64,000 bases of DNA from an uncultured Chelatococcus sp. Lineage in GTDB: Bacteria; Pseudomonadota; Alphaproteobacteria; Rhizobiales; Beijerinckiaceae. The notes below the pieces were generated by a model that did no database searches, had not been told where the DNA came from, and was given only the letters and a program-made list of their open reading frames with translations. Each line of letters begins with the position of its first letter. Positions within the stretch are counted from its first letter, which is position 1. The stretch spans positions 1 through 64,000 of the forward strand of contig CALMIK010000046.1 in assembly GCA_937863995.1 (NCBI GenBank). Reading direction: 5' to 3'. Below are positions 60,261 to 64,000 of this stretch, piece after piece. Made by a program: the position numbers and the translations under genes.

Positions 60261-62245
60261 ACAGCTGCCTCGGGCGTATCGCGGCGCGGCAAGGGCATCT
60301 CGACGAAGCGTGCGCGCACCTCGGCCAAAGCCTCGGCGACACCCTCGACGCCGGCGCGCCCCTTCATGCGGCGGAAGATCTCGGTCTTGGCAAAAAAGCG
60401 CCAGTGGATCGGGAGGCCGGCAAGGGTTTCAATGAGCAGATCGTAGGCGGCGGGCGTCCATTGCGCCTCGTAGGACGTGCGTTCATCGCCGTAGTGGAAG
60501 TGCTCCGACGGCACCGGCGCGCTGGCGCGCAGCTTCGCTGTCGCCTCGTCATCGACCGCGCCGTCGCGGATGACAACGCCATACTCACGTTCCGCCGCCT
60601 CGGCGGAGACATAGCCGCGCGTCACATCCTGCGCCACGCGCCAGACCTCGCGTTCCATCGGATTGCCGCGCCCGCCCCCGCCGGCCGAACGGATGTCCAG
60701 CACGTCGCCCGGCTGCAGTACGGCGGTGTCGATATTGCCGAGGTGGCGATAATCCGGTGTGCCGGGATTCAGCCCCATGTCCGACAGGCCCGCAGCCCGG
60801 CCGCCCAACGTTCCCCATGGCCGGAAGCGCGAACGGTCGCGGTTGCGCGCGGTGATGCGGCTGTCGGGCGCGAACACCTTGAAGGCCATTTCGGTCGCCA
60901 GTCCTCCGCGCCAGCGCCCCGGACCGCCGGAATCGCGCGCAAGGCCGTACTTGATGAACTCGATCGGGGTCTCGGTCTCGGTGATCTCGATCGGCGTGTT
61001 CTTCAAATAGCCCGCATCCGCGCCCGAGCCGTTGGTGCCATCGCGATACGGCATGCCGCCGCCGCCGCCCACCACCGGGTTCACCGCCGCGATGATGGTG
61101 CGGCCATTACGCTCGTCCGTGGTCATCACGTTGACGATGCAGTTGTTGCCCGCGGGCGCCGCCGGCAGGCAATCCGGCAGGGCCTGGTTGAAGCCGCCGA
61201 ACAGCACCGAGCGCAGGCGCGCGCAAGTCAACGAACGCATGCCCACCGCCGCCGGGCTGACCGGATTCAGCACCGACCCCTTCGGCGCGATGCAGGTGAA
61301 TGGGCGCAGCATGCCGGTGTTGAGCAGGATCTTCGGGTTCAGCGTGTAGAGGACATAGTAGATCCCCACCAGAAGAATGGAATGGCGCGGATCGCCGCCG
61401 GACGGCACGTTCAGCGACGACCCGAGCTGCGGGTCGGAGCCGGTGAAGTCGAGAATGGCCTCGTCGCCCCGGATGGTCAGCGTCAGCTTCAGCCGGCAGG
61501 GGTTGGCCTCGACGGAATCCTCGTCGGTATAATCGACGAATGTCCAGGTGCCGTCGGGCATCGCGCGCAGGATGTCGCGCGCCTGGGATTCGGAATGATC
61601 CAGCAGCGCCTCGACCCCTTCCAGGAAGGCTTCCTTGCCGAACTTTTCCACCATGGCGAGGATCTTGCGCTCGCCCGTGTTGAGCGCGCCGACCAGCGCC
61701 TTGATGTCGCCGACGTTCAGATCGGGCTTGCGCACGTTGGTCGTCATGATCTTCAGGATCTGCTCGTCGTAGACCCCTTCATTGACGATCTTCATCGGCG
61801 GGAAGCGGATGCCCTCCTGATGGATCTCCGTCAGCGCGCGCGACAACGAGGCCGGCACGGCGCCGCCCATGTCGGTGTTGTGGATATGGCCTCCGGTCCA
61901 GGCGATGATCTCACCCTCATAGAACACCGGCTTCCACAACACGGTGTCGGGCGTGTGGGTGGCCACGTGGCAGGAATAGGCATCGTTGGTGAAGGCCACG
62001 TCGCCGGGCTTGTAATCGTCGATCATGTTGATCGCCCGGTCGAAGGTCAGCCCGGCATACCAGGTCGCGCCCAGATCCATCGGCACCGCGAAGGTCTCGC
62101 CCTTGCGGTTGATCAGCATCACCGTGAAATCCTCGGTTTCCTTCACGAAGGCCGAATGAGCGGTGCGCTGGAGGGTATAGCCCATGTTCTCGGCGGCGGC
62201 ACGGGCGTGGTTGGCCAGAACCTGAAGGTTCATGCGGTCGAACAT
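60257..62245 (-). CDS. hyuB: Hydantoinase B/oxoprolinase family subunit
   Basis: A 662-aa subunit of the ATP-dependent hydantoinase/5-oxoprolinase/acetone-carboxylase family. Typical blocks are FVKETEDFTVMLINRKGETFAVP, DVAFTNDAYSCHVATHTPD, HIHNTDMGGAVPASLSR, FTGSDPQLGSSLNVP, and ETETPIEFIKYGLARDSGGPGRWRGG in blocks. ATG 62245 (MFDRMNLQVLAN) is chosen. It lies 4 nt after hyuA. Members hydrolyse hydantoins, N-methylhydantoin or 5-oxoproline using ATP. Confidence 0.93.
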   Translation of the reverse strand: MFDRMNLQVLANHARAAAENMGYTLQRTAHSAFVKETEDFTVMLINRKGETFAVPMDLGATWYAGLTFDRAINMIDDYKPGDVAFTNDAYSCHVATHTPDTVLWKPVFYEGEIIAWTGGHIHNTDMGGAVPASLSRALTEIHQEGIRFPPMKIVNEGVYDEQILKIMTTNVRKPDLNVGDIKALVGALNTGERKILAMVEKFGKEAFLEGVEALLDHSESQARDILRAMPDGTWTFVDYTDEDSVEANPCRLKLTLTIRGDEAILDFTGSDPQLGSSLNVPSGGDPRHSILLVGIYYVLYTLNPKILLNTGMLRPFTCIAPKGSVLNPVSPAAVGMRSLTCARLRSVLFGGFNQALPDCLPAAPAGNNCIVNVMTTDERNGRTIIAAVNPVVGGGGGMPYRDGTNGSGADAGYLKNTPIEITETETPIEFIKYGLARDSGGPGRWRGGLATEMAFKVFAPDSRITARNRDRSRFRPWGTLGGRAAGLSDMGLNPGTPDYRHLGNIDTAVLQPGDVLDIRSAGGGGRGNPMEREVWRVAQDVTRGYVSAEAAEREYGVVIRDGAVDDEATAKLRASAPVPSEHFHYGDERTSYEAQWTPAAYDLLIETLAGLPIHWRFFAKTEIFRRMKGRAGVEGVAEALAEVRARFVEMPLPRRDTPEAAV

Positions 62246-62249
62246 CGGT

Positions 62250-64000
62250 TTACTCCGCAAATCTCAGATGAAGGTTGAGGTGACGATCGACGCTGGCCCG
62301 GGCGCCCTTGGGCACCACGAAGGTCGTGTCTTCCTGCGCCACGATGGCGGGGCCGCTGAATTCTGCGCCGGGCTGCAGGTCCTCGCGCTGATAAAGGCCG
62401 ATGGTCTCGACCGCCTGCCCGGTGAAGACGGGAACCTGACGCGCCGGCTCGACGGTGGCGGTCACTTCGGGCGCTTCCGGGAAGTGCAGCACGGGTCCCG
62501 CGCCGATGGCCGACAGCCGCAGGTTCACGAGTTCGATCTCGCCCTCGGCATCGTGGAAATCGTAGATGCGGTCATGCATCTCATGGAAGGCCGTGGCGAT
62601 GGCCGCCAGGTCCGCGCGCGCGATCCAGGCTGCGTCGAGCGGCACCTCGATTTCATAGCTCTGGCCGAAGTAGCGCATGTCGGCCGAGAAGCGAAGGTCG
62701 GCGGCGCCCTTGTGGCCCTGCGCCACCAGCCAGTCGCGGCCCTCGCCCCCCAGCGTCTCGACCGTGCCGGCCAGGCCAGCGACGGTCCTGGGCACGAGCG
62801 GGGCAAAGACCGTGCGGACGAAATCGCCGCGCAGATCGGCGACCAGCCCGCCAAGCGCGGAAACCACCCCCGGCCGGCGCGGGGCCATGACCTGCTTCAT
62901 GCCCATTTCCTGCGCCAGCATCGCGCCCAGCATCGGCCCGCCGCCGCCGAAGGGCATCAGCACGAAGTCGCGCAGGTCGACGCCCGCGCGCGAGGTCAGC
63001 TTCTCGACCTCGACGAACATCTCGGAGATCGCGATCTCCACGATGGCATGCGCCGTTTCCTGCACCGGGCGCCCGAGACGCTCCGCCAGCCGCCCCACCG
63101 CCGCGCGCGCCAGATCGACGTCCATCTGCAACTGTCCATAGGCCATCTGGCTGTGGCCCAGCCAGCCGCAGACCACCATGGCGTCGGTCACCGTCGCCTG
63201 CACGCCGCCGCGGCCATAGCATGCCGGCCCCGGCGTCGAACCCGCGGATTCGGGCCCGACCCGCAGCACCCCGCGCTCGTCGACCTGGGCGATCGAGCCG
63301 CCGCCGATGCCGATGGAGCTGACCGAAACGGAAGGAATGTAGAGCGGGAACTCCCCGATCAGCTCGCCTGTGCCGAACTGCGCCTCGCCATCGATGATCA
63401 GCGCGAAATCCGCCGACGTGCCGCCGATGTCGAGCGTGAGCACGCGATTTTCGCCTGCCTGCCGCGCCAGCCAGGCCGCCCCGATCACGCCCGACGCCGT
63501 GCCCGACAGCAGCATGTTCACGCAGGATCGCTTGCCTTCGACGGCGTTCATCAGCCCGCCGTTCGATTTGGTCAGCATCGGCTTCGCGGGCACGCCGAGG
63601 CTCGCCAGATTCCCTTCGAGCGCCGTGAGATAGGCGCTGACGCGCGGATGCACGTAGCCGTTCAGAATGGCCGTGGTGGTGCGTTCATATTCGCGGATCA
63701 CCGGCCAGACCTCGGAAGAGGTAAAGACAAAAAGATCGGGAGCGAGCCTGGCGATCTCGTCCTTGACGGCGTTTTCCTGCGCCCCGTCGCGCCAGGAATG
63801 CAGGAAGGAAACGATGATGCCGCTGGCTCCGCGCGCCTTGGCCAAGGCAACCGCCCCGGCGACCGCCGTCATGTCCGGCGCCACGGTTTCGGTGCCGTCG
63901 GCCCGCATGCGCGCCGGAATACCGAAGACGCGGTCGCGCGGCACCAACTGATCGGGGCGCGAGCAGAACAGCGAGTAGACGTTCGGCATCCGCAAGCGGG
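62250..64000 (-). CDS. hyuA: Hydantoinase A/oxoprolinase family subunit (N-terminus outside window)
   Basis: 583 residues of the ATP-dependent hydantoinase A subunit are visible; the frame is open at the right edge, so the N-terminal part with the first ATPase segments is missing. Blocks present: LVPRDRVFGIPARM, GYVHPRVSAYLTALE, KSNGGLMNAVEGKR, TLDIGGTSADFALI (ASKHA-type ATPase phosphate motif), GIGGGSIAQVD, GPACYGRGGVQATVTDAMV and VLMPFGGGGPMLGAMLAQEMG. First visible gene of the operon. Confidence 0.92.
   Translation of the reverse strand, partial: RLRMPNVYSLFCSRPDQLVPRDRVFGIPARMRADGTETVAPDMTAVAGAVALAKARGASGIIVSFLHSWRDGAQENAVKDEIARLAPDLFVFTSSEVWPVIREYERTTTAILNGYVHPRVSAYLTALEGNLASLGVPAKPMLTKSNGGLMNAVEGKRSCVNMLLSGTASGVIGAAWLARQAGENRVLTLDIGGTSADFALIIDGEAQFGTGELIGEFPLYIPSVSVSSIGIGGGSIAQVDERGVLRVGPESAGSTPGPACYGRGGVQATVTDAMVVCGWLGHSQMAYGQLQMDVDLARAAVGRLAERLGRPVQETAHAIVEIAISEMFVEVEKLTSRAGVDLRDFVLMPFGGGGPMLGAMLAQEMGMKQVMAPRRPGVVSALGGLVADLRGDFVRTVFAPLVPRTVAGLAGTVETLGGEGRDWLVAQGHKGAADLRFSADMRYFGQSYEIEVPLDAAWIARADLAAIATAFHEMHDRIYDFHDAEGEIELVNLRLSAIGAGPVLHFPEAPEVTATVEPARQVPVFTGQAVETIGLYQREDLQPGAEFSGPAIVAQEDTTFVVPKGARASVDRHLNLHLRFAE

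Overview
The window is a high-GC chromosomal segment of an alphaproteobacterium of the order Hyphomicrobiales (Rhizobiales). Evidence: a Rhizobiales-type porin, the neighbourhood rppH-ctpA-envC-rlmH-rsfS-nadD-proA-proB-obgE-GNAT-rpmA-rplU, gyrA next to coaD, an aroK/small membrane protein/xerD neighbourhood, and Rhizobiales-type short palindromic repeats. The genus cannot be read from the sequence. The first ~925-940 bases do not fit. They carry a Thr/Pro-rich lipoprotein gene that looks like Chloroflexi or another distant group and join abruptly to the middle of pepN, most likely an assembly chimera.

Layout. 0.9-5.3 kb: 5'-truncated pepN, pyrD, an S24-peptidase-type regulator and rnhB. 5.4-9.5 kb: peroxiredoxin, purH and heparinase-like genes on the minus strand. 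9.5-11.1 kb: asd preceded by a leader with a short ORF rich in aspartate-family amino acids. 11.1-12 kb: small XRE regulator with a palindromic operator, divergent from a small membrane protein. 12-23.1 kb: a long minus-strand housekeeping run (rppH to rplU) covering RNA decay, cell-wall remodelling, ribosome maturation, NAD and proline synthesis. 23.2-29.3 kb: tRNA-Ser(CGA), MAPEG protein, PHA-synthase-like hydrolase, porin, and a 777-aa protein joining an FAD/NAD reductase to a patatin phospholipase. 29.4-32.7 kb: coaD and gyrA.

33-38.5 kb is the accessory island. Two large proteins of unknown function (593 and 769 aa) bracket rpe. Each is preceded by the same 18-bp sequence containing a CRP-like palindrome. 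The second is followed by a copy of the rpe upstream region and an internally deleted rpe remnant, so a [large gene + rpe] unit probably duplicated and decayed. 38.6-55.2 kb returns to housekeeping genes: purB, RBBP9-like hydrolase, gyrB, MFS exporter, MltB-type transglycosylase, prfC, CAP lipoprotein, MscS channel, aroB, aroK, xerD and a CNNM/CBS protein.

55.2-64 kb is catabolic: type II HAD dehalogenase, M20 deacetylase, LysR regulator, and a tightly coupled minus-strand operon (hyuA-hyuB-hcnA-like-hcnB-like) that runs off the right edge. It could open a hydantoin-type ring, hydrolyse the carbamoyl or acyl amide, and oxidise the resulting amine. The substrate is unknown.
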